In this document: positions 20,505 to 31,502 of the stretch, piece after piece
How positions within the stretch are numbered: position 1 is the stretch's first letter
How the letters are laid out: each line of letters opens with the position of its first letter
Position numbers and translations under genes: made by a program
Notes under the pieces: generated by a model
What the model saw: the letters and a program-made list of their open reading frames with translations, nothing else
Told to the model about the DNA's origin: nothing
The model's database searches: none
Source of the DNA: Tritrichomonas musculus
Taxonomy: Eukaryota; Parabasalia; Tritrichomonadida; Tritrichomonadidae
Length of the DNA: 64,000 nt
Direction: 5' to 3'
NCBI GenBank assembly: GCA_039105265.1
Contig: JAPFFF010000013.1
Span: forward strand, 1 to 64,000

Positions 20505-23500
20505 CTATTTAAATATTTCAGTCAAATAGTACGAGAAATCGCCAGAAAGAATCTCGTCAATAAACCTTTCATACCTCTTCTCATTGAGCGTCAAGGGCTG
20601 CAGCCTTGCGTACCCAATGTCAGGCGTCATGTAAAGATTCAGATAGAATGGCTTCAGAGTCGAAACAAACGACTGGTCAGCAACAACAACTTTCGATGCG
20701 TCGCCTCCGACATAGATGAGAACCGACGGACAAATCCTCGTTCCAAAGTCGAAGCAAATGTAAGTTGACAGTTTGTCTTTATCCACGGACAAAAGGTCCT
20801 TTTGGTAAGAATTAGGTTCACTTTCAACTTCACTTTCTTCTTCAAAATTGTCAAAATTTTGAATGAGTTGGTTGTAATTCAAAAAGTTAAAAACGGTCGC
20901 CTTGTCAATTTTTTCAACTGGGAAGTTGAACGGTTTTGAACAGAAACCGAAGAAGTCTTTTGGAAGCTTGCAAAAGACGAGTGGATTAAAGTGGAAGTCT
21001 TCGCCTTCATCAATTTTGATATTTTGGAAATTGACTTCATATTTGGTCGCAAGATTTTTGGCGGACAAAATTTCTTCCCAGTTGATGTGGTCGCCATCAA
21101 AGATGTAGTCACTGCTGTCAAGAAGGAAGTAGTCAGAAAGTGCAACTCTTCTGAGGAAAAGAAGAAGCTCCTGTTCTTTGCGTATCGAATTCACTTCACT
21201 TGGTGATTCTTGAAACCTTATGAATGATGAAGTGATGTGATGAAGTGAGTCTTCAGAAAGTTCGTCGGTTTCAATCAATTTCTTAACGTATCTTTGGATA
21301 TCAGTCAGCTTGGTTTCATCATCAATAATTAACGGTCTCCCTTCAATTCTATAACCGTACCAAACCGTCAAAAAGAGGTTTCTTGCCAGATCAAATGTTT
21401 TACTTGGTTCAAGGCACCTTTTAAGGCTCCTAAAACGAACTTCGTATGTAACAATCAGTCCGCTAATTGACTTGATTAATTCAATGAAAAGTCCACTTTT
21501 TGAGAGAGTCGAATTTGTGAAGAAAGACTTGAATTTTTCAATGAAATGTGTAATTGAATGGACAACTTCCTCCGATAGAGTAGTTGAGTTCACTTCACAT
21601 TCATCAATGTTTTGAATTTCCTTCTTAAAAAGTTCCTTCTTTGGAATTGAATCGATATATGGCAAGAAGCCGTTTTTGAATGATTTACATAGCGGACATT
21701 TAAACTTCTCACCGTGAATGCACTTCGGATGGACGGGATGAGGACAGATACCGAACTGGACGACATAATTAGCGCCAACAGTGAATCTTTTCATTCCCGT
21801 TTTTTCACTTTTGTTTTGACGCTGATTTTTCCTCTCTTTCTGCTTCACGCGAATCTCGTGCATCGTGTATTTAAACACGATTTGATCGCGTATTTGTTCA
21901 ATCATTGCCTGCCTCTGTCTGATGACTTCAGGTGAATTACCTACCATGTTGAGTGAGCTCATGCTTTGTATCGCCACTTCTTTCACTCGCTGGTCGATTG
22001 AAATTGAATAGTCGTAATCGTCGTCATCAACTTGATCGACATTGTTTGCTGCCTCCTGGAAACTTTCATCTTCGTCGTCGTCATCGACTGCATGAAGACT
22101 TTCATCTGCATCTTTTGAGTCATACAAATGTGGCTTGTCAACAATGAACGGAATTTTTGTACGATAGAAATAAATCGGATACGAAAGATGAGTCATGTCT
22201 GTCGAACCGCAGACTGAGCAGCTGTCTGAATCAATGTTGACTGAAGATGATCCATTGAGTGAATTAGAGACGCTTTCTTTAGGAGCATTGAAGTTCTTTT
22301 GCACTTTATTAAATTGTTCCAAAATTGCTTGTTTTCTTTCTTTCGCTTGCATTTTTTTCTTCACTTTTTCATCCTCTTCTTCTTCCTTTCGTTTTTCAAT
22401 GACGATGTCTTCTTTAACCGTCAATTGCGAGATGCAATTCAATCCAAGCTGTCCTTTGTCCAAAAGAACGTCAATGAACGATTTCGGTGCCATATTCTCA
22501 CTTGAAAATTTGATTTGAAGAAGATTGACAAAATTATTTTTATTCAATGTGTTGCTCACAAAAGAGCTGTTTTCATTATCAACTCTGTAATTAAATATTT
22601 GCCTTTGTAGCTTTATTATTAAATCGTGGAGTGAGGTGAAGTGAATTTCAGAAGGTAGTGATGTAATATCTCCTTTTTCAGAGTCTTTTTGCTCTGTGAC
22701 GAATTTTGAAGCAAGAATCAAAATGTTCATTGATAAATGGTCGTTTAGTTCTGAATTTTCTTTACTGTTTCTTAATGAATAATAAACAACCGCCAAAACT
22801 GTTGGTGTTAATACAAATTCTTTCAAACGAATGCTTAAGTCTGATGTATCTATTGATATATCGTATTCACTCTCATCGTTTTCATACAATTCTTCTCTCT
22901 CATAAAAACTTTTCTTTGGATGAAAGAAAAATTCTTCCTCAGGTTCAAAATCAGGAATTTTGATCAATTTTGATTGATTCTTTGAAATTTCCTGACTCAA
23001 AAGTGTCTTTTGCTGATTAATAGAATTGATTGCTGATAATGTCTTCCATTCAACTCCATCTTTCAAATAATAAAAGATTTCATGATCGATGTTTTCATCG
23101 TCTTTGTTTGACGTCGATACATTTGAGATAACTTTATCAGCCAAAGGAAAAACTTCAGAACGATTAAAAGCTTCAATATCATAAGCTGAATCGATCTTAT
23201 AAATATTCGAGACTCCCTGTTTCAAAGCGAAAACAATCTGCTCTTCAACATAAGTGAAGCCATTCAAATTAAACAAAGTTCGTTCGATCACCAACAAAAG
23301 AGAAATATAAAAGAATGAAAAATATATTTTCTGCTTCTGTTCATTGACGTCTTCATCTTTGTATTCTTGTCCATTGAAGTCATCAAAAACTCCAACTTCT
23401 CTTGCAATTTCAAATGCGAAAAATTCTTTCAAACTGAATTCTTCGTCTTTTTTATTACTTTCAAGTCCAATCAAAAGTTGGAACAATGAAAAATACCTCG

Positions 23501-25136
23501 AAATTGTATGTGTTGTTCTCAAACACCTGTCAATTTGACTATAAATGAACATTAATCCAAAGTTTGACCTAGGCGTGAGTCCTTGATGATAGCAAACAAA
23601 AGACAAAATTTTTTTCATTGTGATAATTCCAAGCTGAATTCGAAGACGTTGAAATTTAGGTTGAATTAAAAACCGAGCGATTTTAATTCGACTCAAATTA
23701 TCAAGTCTGAATAGAGCAACCAAAGAGTCATACAAAGGCATATTTACAAAGAATGACGCGCCGTTATGAAATGACTTATAATAGAATAAATTAGGGGAAA
23801 AACGACTGTCTTTATCAATGAATCTCTGAATGAATTTATCATTCAAATTCTCATTTTCTTTGCCAATTGAATTCTTGCCAATTTTGAAAATAGACGATAT
23901 GTTTATCAACTTATCAAGTTGATCAAATAATACATCATACTTCAAATTCGGCTTGTGCTTGAAGCACTGATAAAATTTGAAGTAAAATTGATGAAAAACA
24001 AAAACAGGAAGATAGTAACATTCATCTCGATTTGGAAGGAAAGAAGCAACAATGTTTGTATTGTTTGTGTTCTTTCTTGCTTTTGTTGTTCCTGTGCAAA
24101 AGACTTCAGTGAACAGTCTGTCAAATAAATTTTGAGTGGGTTCGTTTGGTTGAATTTCTGTGATCAACGAAACATCAGAGCATAACGTCTTATAAAAACA
24201 TGGCAAAAGTGAACTGTTAAATTTGTCATTTCCAATGAAGCCCAAAATTTCTTTGAAACAGTTGGAAAGTTTGACAAAAAGTGACACCCAATCCCAATTA
24301 TATTTTTCAATGTTGTATTGAAATTGAGATGATGTGAAAACTTGCGACCAAAAATTCTCCCAAACTGCATAGTTATCGGTTTTTTTATTTGAAATCATGT
24401 TTTCAATCGAATCAGTCAGAAATTTCTCACTCAAATTCTCATATGTGGCGAGGGCCAAATATCGCTTGAAAAGCTGATCGTGAAAGCAATATAAACAGAG
24501 TGCATTCAAAAGGTTGTTAAAAGTGAAACTGTAATTTGAGACATTTTTTAACAATTCTTTTAAATCGATTTTTTCGGTTAGAGCAATTGAAAGCAACCGA
24601 TAAAAACCGTCACCAAATTGTAAAAAAGTGGCTATAAATTGTATGATCTCTAATACTTTTTGATCATTGTCGTTGGTTAGCTCTGTAAGAGCAGTTATTG
24701 ATGCTCTGAAAATAACATCCGTTAAAATTTTCTGAAGATTCGCGTCTAAATAGGATTCTGGATGCTCGTTGTGCTGGCATGTGTGTTTTGAACAAAAGCC
24801 TGATGGTTTCCAGCAGGATGAGTCACCACAGGAACAGTGTCCGTAAAATCTTGGTAAAATTATATAATAATGGCCTTCGTGATTCCCTTTCAAAAAGCAG
24901 GAAAGGCAAACTGTAAACGAATGATTAGTCGAACAATTAAAACATAAAACTGTTAATTGAGTAGAAAATAAATTTTCATCGCAATTTGTAACGATTTTAT
25001 GCTGAGAATGAAATTCTTCAAATTTTTTATAAGAATCAAAATTTGAAATTGAACATATCATTTTTTTACTCTCTTCAATAGCTTTAGATGGTTCTGTTAA
25101 GAATAAATTTAATAGTTTTTGATAATCTTCTTCCAT
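20505..25136 (-). CDS. UBR-box (N-recognin type) E3 ubiquitin ligase
   Basis: Intact, 1543 residues. The UBR box at residues about 52-118 has the full zinc-ligand pattern: Cys65, 68, 77, 80, His86, His89, then GHCSCGD at 99-105 and Cys108, Cys115, His118. Known role of the family: recognising destabilising N-terminal residues and ubiquitinating the substrate for the proteasome. A split RING-like region spans about 977-1145: CSVCG, then an acidic insert, then CPHPVHPKC and CPLC. The last 350 residues match the conserved C-terminal cap of UBR ligases. The length fits, somewhat shorter than yeast Ubr1. Probably cytosolic/nuclear. A TCATT initiator-like motif lies 14 bases upstream of the ATG. 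A decayed paralogue lies at 15536-16441 and a HECT ligase sits upstream on the same strand. Confidence 0.9.
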   Translation of the reverse strand: MEEDYQKLLNLFLTEPSKAIEESKKMICSISNFDSYKKFEEFHSQHKIVTNCDENLFSTQLTVLCFNCSTNHSFTVCLSCFLKGNHEGHYYIILPRFYGHCSCGDSSCWKPSGFCSKHTCQHNEHPESYLDANLQKILTDVIFRASITALTELTNDNDQKVLEIIQFIATFLQFGDGFYRLLSIALTEKIDLKELLKNVSNYSFTFNNLLNALCLYCFHDQLFKRYLALATYENLSEKFLTDSIENMISNKKTDNYAVWENFWSQVFTSSQFQYNIEKYNWDWVSLFVKLSNCFKEILGFIGNDKFNSSLLPCFYKTLCSDVSLITEIQPNEPTQNLFDRLFTEVFCTGTTKARKNTNNTNIVASFLPNRDECYYLPVFVFHQFYFKFYQCFKHKPNLKYDVLFDQLDKLINISSIFKIGKNSIGKENENLNDKFIQRFIDKDSRFSPNLFYYKSFHNGASFFVNMPLYDSLVALFRLDNLSRIKIARFLIQPKFQRLRIQLGIITMKKILSFVCYHQGLTPRSNFGLMFIYSQIDRCLRTTHTISRYFSLFQLLIGLESNKKDEEFSLKEFFAFEIAREVGVFDDFNGQEYKDEDVNEQKQKIYFSFFYISLLLVIERTLFNLNGFTYVEEQIVFALKQGVSNIYKIDSAYDIEAFNRSEVFPLADKVISNVSTSNKDDENIDHEIFYYLKDGVEWKTLSAINSINQQKTLLSQEISKNQSKLIKIPDFEPEEEFFFHPKKSFYEREELYENDESEYDISIDTSDLSIRLKEFVLTPTVLAVVYYSLRNSKENSELNDHLSMNILILASKFVTEQKDSEKGDITSLPSEIHFTSLHDLIIKLQRQIFNYRVDNENSSFVSNTLNKNNFVNLLQIKFSSENMAPKSFIDVLLDKGQLGLNCISQLTVKEDIVIEKRKEEEEDEKVKKKMQAKERKQAILEQFNKVQKNFNAPKESVSNSLNGSSSVNIDSDSCSVCGSTDMTHLSYPIYFYRTKIPFIVDKPHLYDSKDADESLHAVDDDDEDESFQEAANNVDQVDDDDYDYSISIDQRVKEVAIQSMSSLNMVGNSPEVIRQRQAMIEQIRDQIVFKYTMHEIRVKQKERKNQRQNKSEKTGMKRFTVGANYVVQFGICPHPVHPKCIHGEKFKCPLCKSFKNGFLPYIDSIPKKELFKKEIQNIDECEVNSTTLSEEVVHSITHFIEKFKSFFTNSTLSKSGLFIELIKSISGLIVTYEVRFRSLKRCLEPSKTFDLARNLFLTVWYGYRIEGRPLIIDDETKLTDIQRYVKKLIETDELSEDSLHHITSSFIRFQESPSEVNSIRKEQELLLFLRRVALSDYFLLDSSDYIFDGDHINWEEILSAKNLATKYEVNFQNIKIDEGEDFHFNPLVFCKLPKDFFGFCSKPFNFPVEKIDKATVFNFLNYNQLIQNFDNFEEESEVESEPNSYQKDLLSVDKDKLSTYICFDFGTRICPSVLIYVGGDASKVVVADQSFVSTLKPFYLNLYMTPDIGYARLQPLTLNEKRYERFIDEILSGDFSYYLTEIFK

Positions 25137-25530
25137 TTATTTATTTGAATGAATAATTCTCAAAAAAATTGAGATTGTTCTCAAGTTTTGATAGGATATT
25201 TGTTTAATAAATATATTTTATTATATATTAAGAAAAACTTTATAAATTAGTGATATTATTAGTTTTTTGAAATATTAAAAAAAGATTTGTCAAATAAAAA
25301 AGTTTAGTTAAATCAATTAAATAGAGATTTTATGAAAGGCAGATAGCCAAATATTTTGGTATGTTTATGATTTGACCATACACTTACCAGTGTAAGAAAG
25401 CAAATTAATTGACCAATAAAAACTTTTTAAGATATTCATCTATCAATAAAGAAATATAAATTGTTCAATAAAAATAATTTTATAAAATAACTTATGTTAA
25501 CAAACAATTTTAAATTGTTTTTAATGTCTA
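25137..25530. other. intergenic gap between UBR and HECT genes
   Basis: AT-rich. It contains the UBR promoter region at its left end (including a CTCAAAAAAATTGAG inverted repeat near 25159-25173). No gene or transposon is seen. Confidence 0.6.
25148..25152 (-). promoter_or_regulatory. initiator-like motif of the UBR gene
   Basis: On the minus strand TCATT, with the presumed +1 A about 14 bases before ATG 25136. This fits the trichomonad Inr consensus TCA(Y)(T/A). Confidence 0.5.
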
Positions 25531-28155
25531 TTATGAAAATCCAAATGAATCGCATTGAATAGCCAGTAATAATTTTTCTTCAAATATCTTAATAGATGGA
25601 TAGCATGGTATTTCAATTTTGTTGAAGCAAGTGTGTGATGTTGGAAGAGCATCTATACTATTTTTATTGAAGTGAATTGTAAACAAACCTCCGTTTTTCT
25701 CTAAGTTTTTGAATCCGCCGAATGGAACAATGGATGAGCCAGTGACGAATGAGAGCAATTTCTGAAGATTTTCCTGTGACCAAGCTGATATAATTATGAA
25801 GAAATCGTTATATTGCTTAGAGAATTCTTTGTTATAATTTGAGTTTTGTTTCCAATCATTGATGTCAATGATTTCTTTTCCATTAATGATTTTTTGAATG
25901 TTCTTTGATTTGAAAAGAGTGATGTAATTGAAATCAACAACTTCTCTAAATCCGTTGGCCAAGCAATCAATTAATTCTAAATTTTCATTGATCAATTTGC
26001 TTTTAATGATTAGTCTAATGTATTCATTCTTATTTTCTTCAGTAACCAAAATGTCTGCTCCATTTAAACATAGCTCGTTTTCGTTTGAATCAATAAAAGT
26101 CATTTCTAACAATGAAGGATCATTTTCTGAAATCCACTTTAATGATTCATACATGTCGCTATCATACTCTTTCATATCTTCTAATGTAACTTCTTCTTCA
26201 AATATTTTCTTCCAGATAAACGATGCCAATTTAATGTTTATATTTCTTTTATTGTTAAAAGCAGCTCCAATGAACTTGCCTGTAAAGTTGTAAAGCATCA
26301 TGTCTTCATTTTGGTGATTAAACGTTAATGAATTTCCATTTGGTGTTGGAATAAATATTTCTGTGTTAATGATTTCTTTGCTGACATTAATGAACCAATC
26401 TCTTGATAATCCGCCTTCATCAGAAGCCAACTCGTCAACATAAGTGATATAAATCGATTTATTTTTCATGTCAGTATCCAAGAAGTAGCATATTGAGTCA
26501 TTGAAGAGCATATTTCTTGATATGTTAAACTTGACAACTGGAAATTTTCTATTGTAATATATGTCAAATTTAACTTCATCTGTTAGTAATTCATCCAGAT
26601 TATATTTCTTCATTATGTTGGTTGAGCATTCAATTGAAACATGTGATAATAATTTTTGTATTTTTGATCTATTATTTGAATCTTTTAATATGTTTTCGGC
26701 TTCTTTTGTTGGCTCGATTTCATTTAAAATATTCTTGGCTTCTTCATAATCATCAGAATCAATTGAATTTAATAAAATATTTATTTTTGTGTCCAAACTG
26801 TATGATTTTCTTGCTAAATAATATATTGCATTCTTTTTCTTTTTTCCATTTAAAAATGGAATTGCACATCCAACAAATCTGATGAAATCTTCTTCATAAA
26901 TTGGATCTAATAATCTTACATTATAGCTTGAATTCATGAAGTAAATCTTTGAATAACCGTAATTTTCTGGTGATTTGTTATTTGTATCAAAAATTGATCC
27001 TTTTTTAAAGTACAAGAATTCATTATTTTTATTGATTATTTCGAAGTATTTTCCTTTTATTTTGTAGAAATGTAATTTAGCAAAGTCATCTGGATTTTTA
27101 ACGTCTATCTTTGCATTTAAGAACGATAAATCTTCAAATGAATTGCCATTAAAATAGGAGCCGATTTGCTTTGCATAAATGTATCGGAGAATTTCATAGC
27201 TTATTGGATTCATTTCATTTTTTAATAAAGCTAAATCACCTAATTTTTTTTGATAAAGAATTAGCAAATATATCAAGGAGCATAAGTTTTTGACTTCTTT
27301 TGAATATGGTTTGTATTGAAGCAATTGTTCTAATGATAATTTGAAGAACAATAATTGATATAAGTCAAAGGTGATTTTTTCTGGAAATTTCAAATTTCGT
27401 AAATTGTAAACAACTTTAACACATGGATTTAAATAACTTAAACATGCCCCAGCATTAAACAAATAAGGATTGTCTTGAACATCAATTGAATAATTATCAA
27501 TGACTTCATAAATATTTGCTGATCTCCAAAAATCGAGTTCGAAATATTCATTTGGATTTGCTTTAAAGTCATTATATTTTTTGATAATTTCATTTTTTTC
27601 TTTGTCGTTTTTCGTGAAATAGTGAGGAGTTTTATAAATATTGAGTTGATCATTATTTAAATTTAAGAAGACATCATCATTTGAGGTAGATTCATTCCCT
27701 GACCTAATTTGAACAATTGATATATTGCCTTTGAATTTAAAATAATTGTAAAATTTTTTAAAAATATAAAAAGCAATAACATTTGATATGTTAATTCCAT
27801 TAATTGAAATATTCTCGTTACGAACTATTTTTAATGATTGATTTTTGATTTTATTTTTGAATTTTAACTTATCTGATGAATCAGCAAAGCATAAAAAGCA
27901 AATATGATATTGAGATTTAATCTTTTGTATATAATTCATTGATTTCACAAAATTGGATGATATATTATCCATTTTTTTAAGATATTTGATGAATAATAAA
28001 TCGACAACCATGTCATATCCGTTTTTATTTGTAAAATTTTCTAATTCAGATAATAATGAATTAATGAATTCACTTGAATAATTATGAAACAATCTTGCTT
28101 CAATTAATAAATTGCATATGGAATCTTTTTCGCTGAAATTTTTGTTTTTAATCAT
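25531..28155 (-). CDS. HECT-domain E3 ubiquitin ligase
   Basis: Intact, 874 residues. The C-terminal third is a HECT domain: VDELASDEGGLSRDWF, LYNFTGKFIGAAFNN, FVTGSSIVPFGGF and the catalytic loop LPTSHTCFNKIEIP with the presumed thioester cysteine at residue 843, 32 residues from the end as expected. HECT enzymes carry ubiquitin on this Cys before passing it to substrate. The N-terminal two thirds are helical with no domain I recognise; they would determine substrate choice. ATG 28155 is preceded by a TCATT motif 31 bases upstream. It lies head-to-tail with the UBR gene about 400 bases away, each probably with its own promoter. Confidence 0.9.
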   Translation of the reverse strand: MIKNKNFSEKDSICNLLIEARLFHNYSSEFINSLLSELENFTNKNGYDMVVDLLFIKYLKKMDNISSNFVKSMNYIQKIKSQYHICFLCFADSSDKLKFKNKIKNQSLKIVRNENISINGINISNVIAFYIFKKFYNYFKFKGNISIVQIRSGNESTSNDDVFLNLNNDQLNIYKTPHYFTKNDKEKNEIIKKYNDFKANPNEYFELDFWRSANIYEVIDNYSIDVQDNPYLFNAGACLSYLNPCVKVVYNLRNLKFPEKITFDLYQLLFFKLSLEQLLQYKPYSKEVKNLCSLIYLLILYQKKLGDLALLKNEMNPISYEILRYIYAKQIGSYFNGNSFEDLSFLNAKIDVKNPDDFAKLHFYKIKGKYFEIINKNNEFLYFKKGSIFDTNNKSPENYGYSKIYFMNSSYNVRLLDPIYEEDFIRFVGCAIPFLNGKKKKNAIYYLARKSYSLDTKINILLNSIDSDDYEEAKNILNEIEPTKEAENILKDSNNRSKIQKLLSHVSIECSTNIMKKYNLDELLTDEVKFDIYYNRKFPVVKFNISRNMLFNDSICYFLDTDMKNKSIYITYVDELASDEGGLSRDWFINVSKEIINTEIFIPTPNGNSLTFNHQNEDMMLYNFTGKFIGAAFNNKRNINIKLASFIWKKIFEEEVTLEDMKEYDSDMYESLKWISENDPSLLEMTFIDSNENELCLNGADILVTEENKNEYIRLIIKSKLINENLELIDCLANGFREVVDFNYITLFKSKNIQKIINGKEIIDINDWKQNSNYNKEFSKQYNDFFIIISAWSQENLQKLLSFVTGSSIVPFGGFKNLEKNGGLFTIHFNKNSIDALPTSHTCFNKIEIPCYPSIKIFEEKLLLAIQCDSFGFS

Positions 28156-29550
28156 TTTATAAAAGCCTGGAAATAAAAAAAAAAATGAAATTGAATATTC
28201 TATAGAAAAATTTTATAATTTTTTTGAATGATAATAATGTCAAATTCACAGAAATTTGTGGTATAGTTTTTTTTCAATTTTGAATTGGAATTTTTTAAAA
28301 AAATTTATATATGCATATCAACAAAAGCCAGTTTTTGATATAAAATTCATTTTACCTCTTCCACGTATAATTCTGATTGTTCGTTATTTTAGTATACTTA
28401 ACTACTATTTTTATTTTTTGTTAACTGATAATTATCAGAGTATCTTCAACGAAAATTTTTGGACAAGGCCTCTCAAAAAGTGGAGTGTCAAATGGATTTT
28501 TCTCATTGATGAAAAGGTTTTATGATTTTATAATAATATAACATAAAACTTTATTTAAATCATTTACACTTTTTAAATAAAAGATTAAAATTATTGGAAA
28601 AATTGTATAATTTCACGATGCTAAAAATGTGCATGCGATCATCCATTATTTGATATAAATATAATATTAATTACAAATAAATAAATTTCAAATATAAGAA
28701 AATAATTTCTTGGTAGCGTTAAGCATAATTTTAATTTTATTCATGAAAAAATGTGAAAAATTTTGGAACAAAACAAAACATAGAATTCTTTCTTTTTAAA
28801 TTATCTTTTTGAATTGGATTTGAATTATTAATTGAAAGATTTCCAACCTAGTGACTCTGCAAGTTCTTAACTATCCCATGAATCCAGCTTTAAACCCAAA
28901 GAAATCCAAAAATAATCAATCAAAATTCATATTATAATTATCTATAAAATTTGAATTAATATCAGGATTAATCATTTTTACATATATTAAAATATTTTTC
29001 AGTCTATTATAAAAAGGATCCTTTCATTGGAACCTTGCTTTTAATAAAAAAAAATACTAATAACCAACAAAAAAGTTTACAATTTATAATTATTTTGCAT
29101 GCACTATATTAAATATCAATAAACAACTCATTGCAACATATATTTTATTATTTGCTTTCCGAAATAATAAATACAACTGATAAAAATTCCGGAATAAAAT
29201 AGAATTTTCATATCACATTTCAAAAAAAATACGATGATGTTTTGAATTTTTTTCAGCTAATCTTAATTATCTTTAAATTAAAAGGAATTTGATATATATT
29301 TTTATATGTTTTCAAATCGACTTTTACAATAAGATTAATAACCAAAATGTCGAGAACTTTCTCCTATGCCTTTTAGTTTTTTTCAGAATATTCTCAATAT
29401 TATGCACTTTTATATCTTTCTATTTAATATTGAAAAAATCTTTTATATATTAACCACAATTTTTCAAAATACACTAAAGGTATCGAGACCTGATCATCAA
29501 TATTTGAATATATCAATGTAAATAATCCATTAGAAAATCTCCAATATCAT
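28156..29550. other. AT-rich intergenic gap
   Basis: No intact gene. 28256-28525 (plus) is open for 89 codons without ATG, hydrophobic, and ends in RPLKKWSVKWIF; it may be a gene fragment. It carries TCAAAAAGTG at 28473-28482, a word shared with other repeats in the window. Otherwise homopolymer and AT-only stretches. Confidence 0.5.
28184..28188 (-). promoter_or_regulatory. initiator-like motif of the HECT gene
   Basis: TCATT on the minus strand followed by a T run, about 31 bases before ATG 28155. This is somewhat farther than usual for trichomonad genes, so it is tentative. Confidence 0.35.
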
Positions 29551-30069
29551 TTATTTTTTGATATAAATGTTCTTGGCTTCAGCTGTTGATTGAAGTTCAG
29601 CAATCTTACCATTGAGTGACTCAATTGTTGGTCGTAATTCATTGATCTTGCCATTGAGTGCTTCAATTTCTCTGTTCTTGGCCTCAACTGTTGATTGAAG
29701 TTCAGCAATCTTACCATTGAATGACTCAATTGTTGAAATCAATTCATTGATCTTGCCATTGAGTGTTTCTATCTCTCTGTTCTTGGCCTCAACTGTTGAT
29801 TGTAACTAGCTGATCCTGTCGGTGAAGGTTTCCATTTCTCTGTTCTTGGCTTCAACTGTTGATTGAAGTTCAGCAATCTTACAATTGAATGACTCAATTG
29901 TTGAATTCAATTCATTGATCTTGCCATTGAATGCTTCGATTTCTCTGCTCTTGGCTTCAACTGTTGATTGAAGTTCAGCAATCTTACCATTGAACGACTC
30001 AATTGTTGAATTCAATTCATTGATCTTGCTTTTTAGTGTTTCAATCCCTCTGTTCTTGGCTTCAACAGT
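29551..30069 (-). pseudogene. coiled-coil repeat relic
   Basis: About five tandem units of 105 bp (35 residues) encode a heptad-rich sequence of the type STIESFNGKIAELQ then STVEAKNREIEA. No start codon is present and the coding sense is interrupted once, so it is a fragment of a longer coiled-coil gene. It lies just left of the Maverick remains on the same strand; whether it belonged to that element or to the host is not known. Confidence 0.55.
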
Positions 30070-30734
30070 GGGCTGTGTTTCCGTATTTATCTAATAAAAA
30101 ATGATGTGAAAAAACATATCACATCAAAAGATATTATTAAATATTCAAAAATTTTTGACGTTAAATCTAAACTCGGCGGGCTTTTTAACGTCAAATTATT
30201 GCTAAATCTAAAAGTTTTTTTACACTTTATTATATTAACTATTTATAAGATTTGATTTTAAATATATTTAAAGACTTTCTCGAACCCCAAGAAGCATATT
30301 TTATGATGAAGAAGCATCCAAAAATTAATTTCAGATATTTTAATGTACTCATCACCGACATAAATTTGGGCTAGGTTAGAAAACTCAAAAACTTTTCCAA
30401 TAGTATAATATTAAAAATGATGCAGTTTTTCACTATTTGTTTTTTCACCATTTCTATATATTATTATCTTTATAAAATACTTATTTGATTAAAATAATAA
30501 AAATCATATCTTACTATTTTTTATTTGAAGAAAAATGTAAAATTATTTTTAATACGTTTTTCCTATTCAAATTTTCTCGTTAATTTCATTAAAAAAATTT
30601 TCTAAAATCGTTATTTTTAAATTATATATAGTATAAGAAAAAAAACCTACCATTTTGTTATAGAAAGGGATATACTTTATTATATTTTAATAATAATTAT
30701 AAAAAAATCTAATTAAGTAATATATATTATAATA
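30070..30734. other. non-coding gap with a 12-bp hairpin
   Basis: TTTGACGTTAAA (30154-30165) pairs with TTTAACGTCAAA (30184-30195) around an 18-base loop containing the GC-rich CTCGGCGGGC. The rest is AT-rich. It might mark the left limit of the Maverick, but I see no long terminal repeat here. Confidence 0.45.
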
Positions 30735-31427
30735 TTAAAAAAATTTTTCACAATCAATGACCTTTTGTGATTTCAATTGAAAGTTCATTTGATAACATGC
30801 ATCATCGTTAACATTAACGTTATAATCAACGTTGTAATTAATGATATCGAAATAGTCCAATTCTTTACCAGATTTATTACTAAATAACGATACTTTCATG
30901 TGATCACTAAGGAATTCAACAACTGAGCCTTCCATATCTTTCACCATTCCGAATCGTTTCTGTAGAACAAGTTTCAATTCATCGCATTTACTAATGACAA
31001 TAGCTGTGTAATACAATCGTTTGTTTTGATACTTCTCAAGAATGCGAACATCTTCTTTAGAATGATAGTATATATTTTTACCTTGCCAGCTATAATGTGA
31101 TTCATCCTCATAAGTATATCCCAACTTCTTTGTAAGACAATAATGTAAACCAAATACTTTTTTATCAATGAATTCGAATGGCTGATCAACAGGTAATGCT
31201 TTAAATTCATCACTTTCAATATCATAACCGAAATCAATGTACCAGTATTTGATATCATTAATGATTTCCTCACCGAAGTCTTTAGGTTCATAGATGAATA
31301 TCAAAGGTGATTTATGTAATGTGAATCCATTGTCAGCTATTAATTCTTTACATCTAATGAGGTTCTCAGATTTGATATTAGTTTTATCATAAATGATGTC
31401 AATCATTAACTCACCACGTAAAATCAT
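30735..31427 (-). CDS. Maverick-associated hypothetical protein (fossil part)
   Basis: A 230-residue open frame with no family recognised. It is rich in aromatic and acidic residues, without signal peptide or membrane helix. Last gene in the minus-strand series, downstream of the fibre-like ORFs, so perhaps a virion accessory protein; this rests on position only. The start may be the first or the second Met (residue 8). Confidence 0.45.
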   Translation of the reverse strand: MILRGELMIDIIYDKTNIKSENLIRCKELIADNGFTLHKSPLIFIYEPKDFGEEIINDIKYWYIDFGYDIESDEFKALPVDQPFEFIDKKVFGLHYCLTKKLGYTYEDESHYSWQGKNIYYHSKEDVRILEKYQNKRLYYTAIVISKCDELKLVLQKRFGMVKDMEGSVVEFLSDHMKVSLFSNKSGKELDYFDIINYNVDYNVNVNDDACYQMNFQLKSQKVIDCEKFF

Positions 31428-31502
31428 TTAACGTTATCATTGACATAATACCAGGTTTGACGTTATCATCTAAGTATTCAATTGTGTAGTACGTTGATGA
31501 TG

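Noticed and set aside
28166-28176. CCAGG-type 3' splice site ahead of the HECT gene
   Set aside because: A T-rich tract followed by CCAGG is present, but no matching trichomonad 5' splice site or branch motif is seen and the ORF is complete without an intron.
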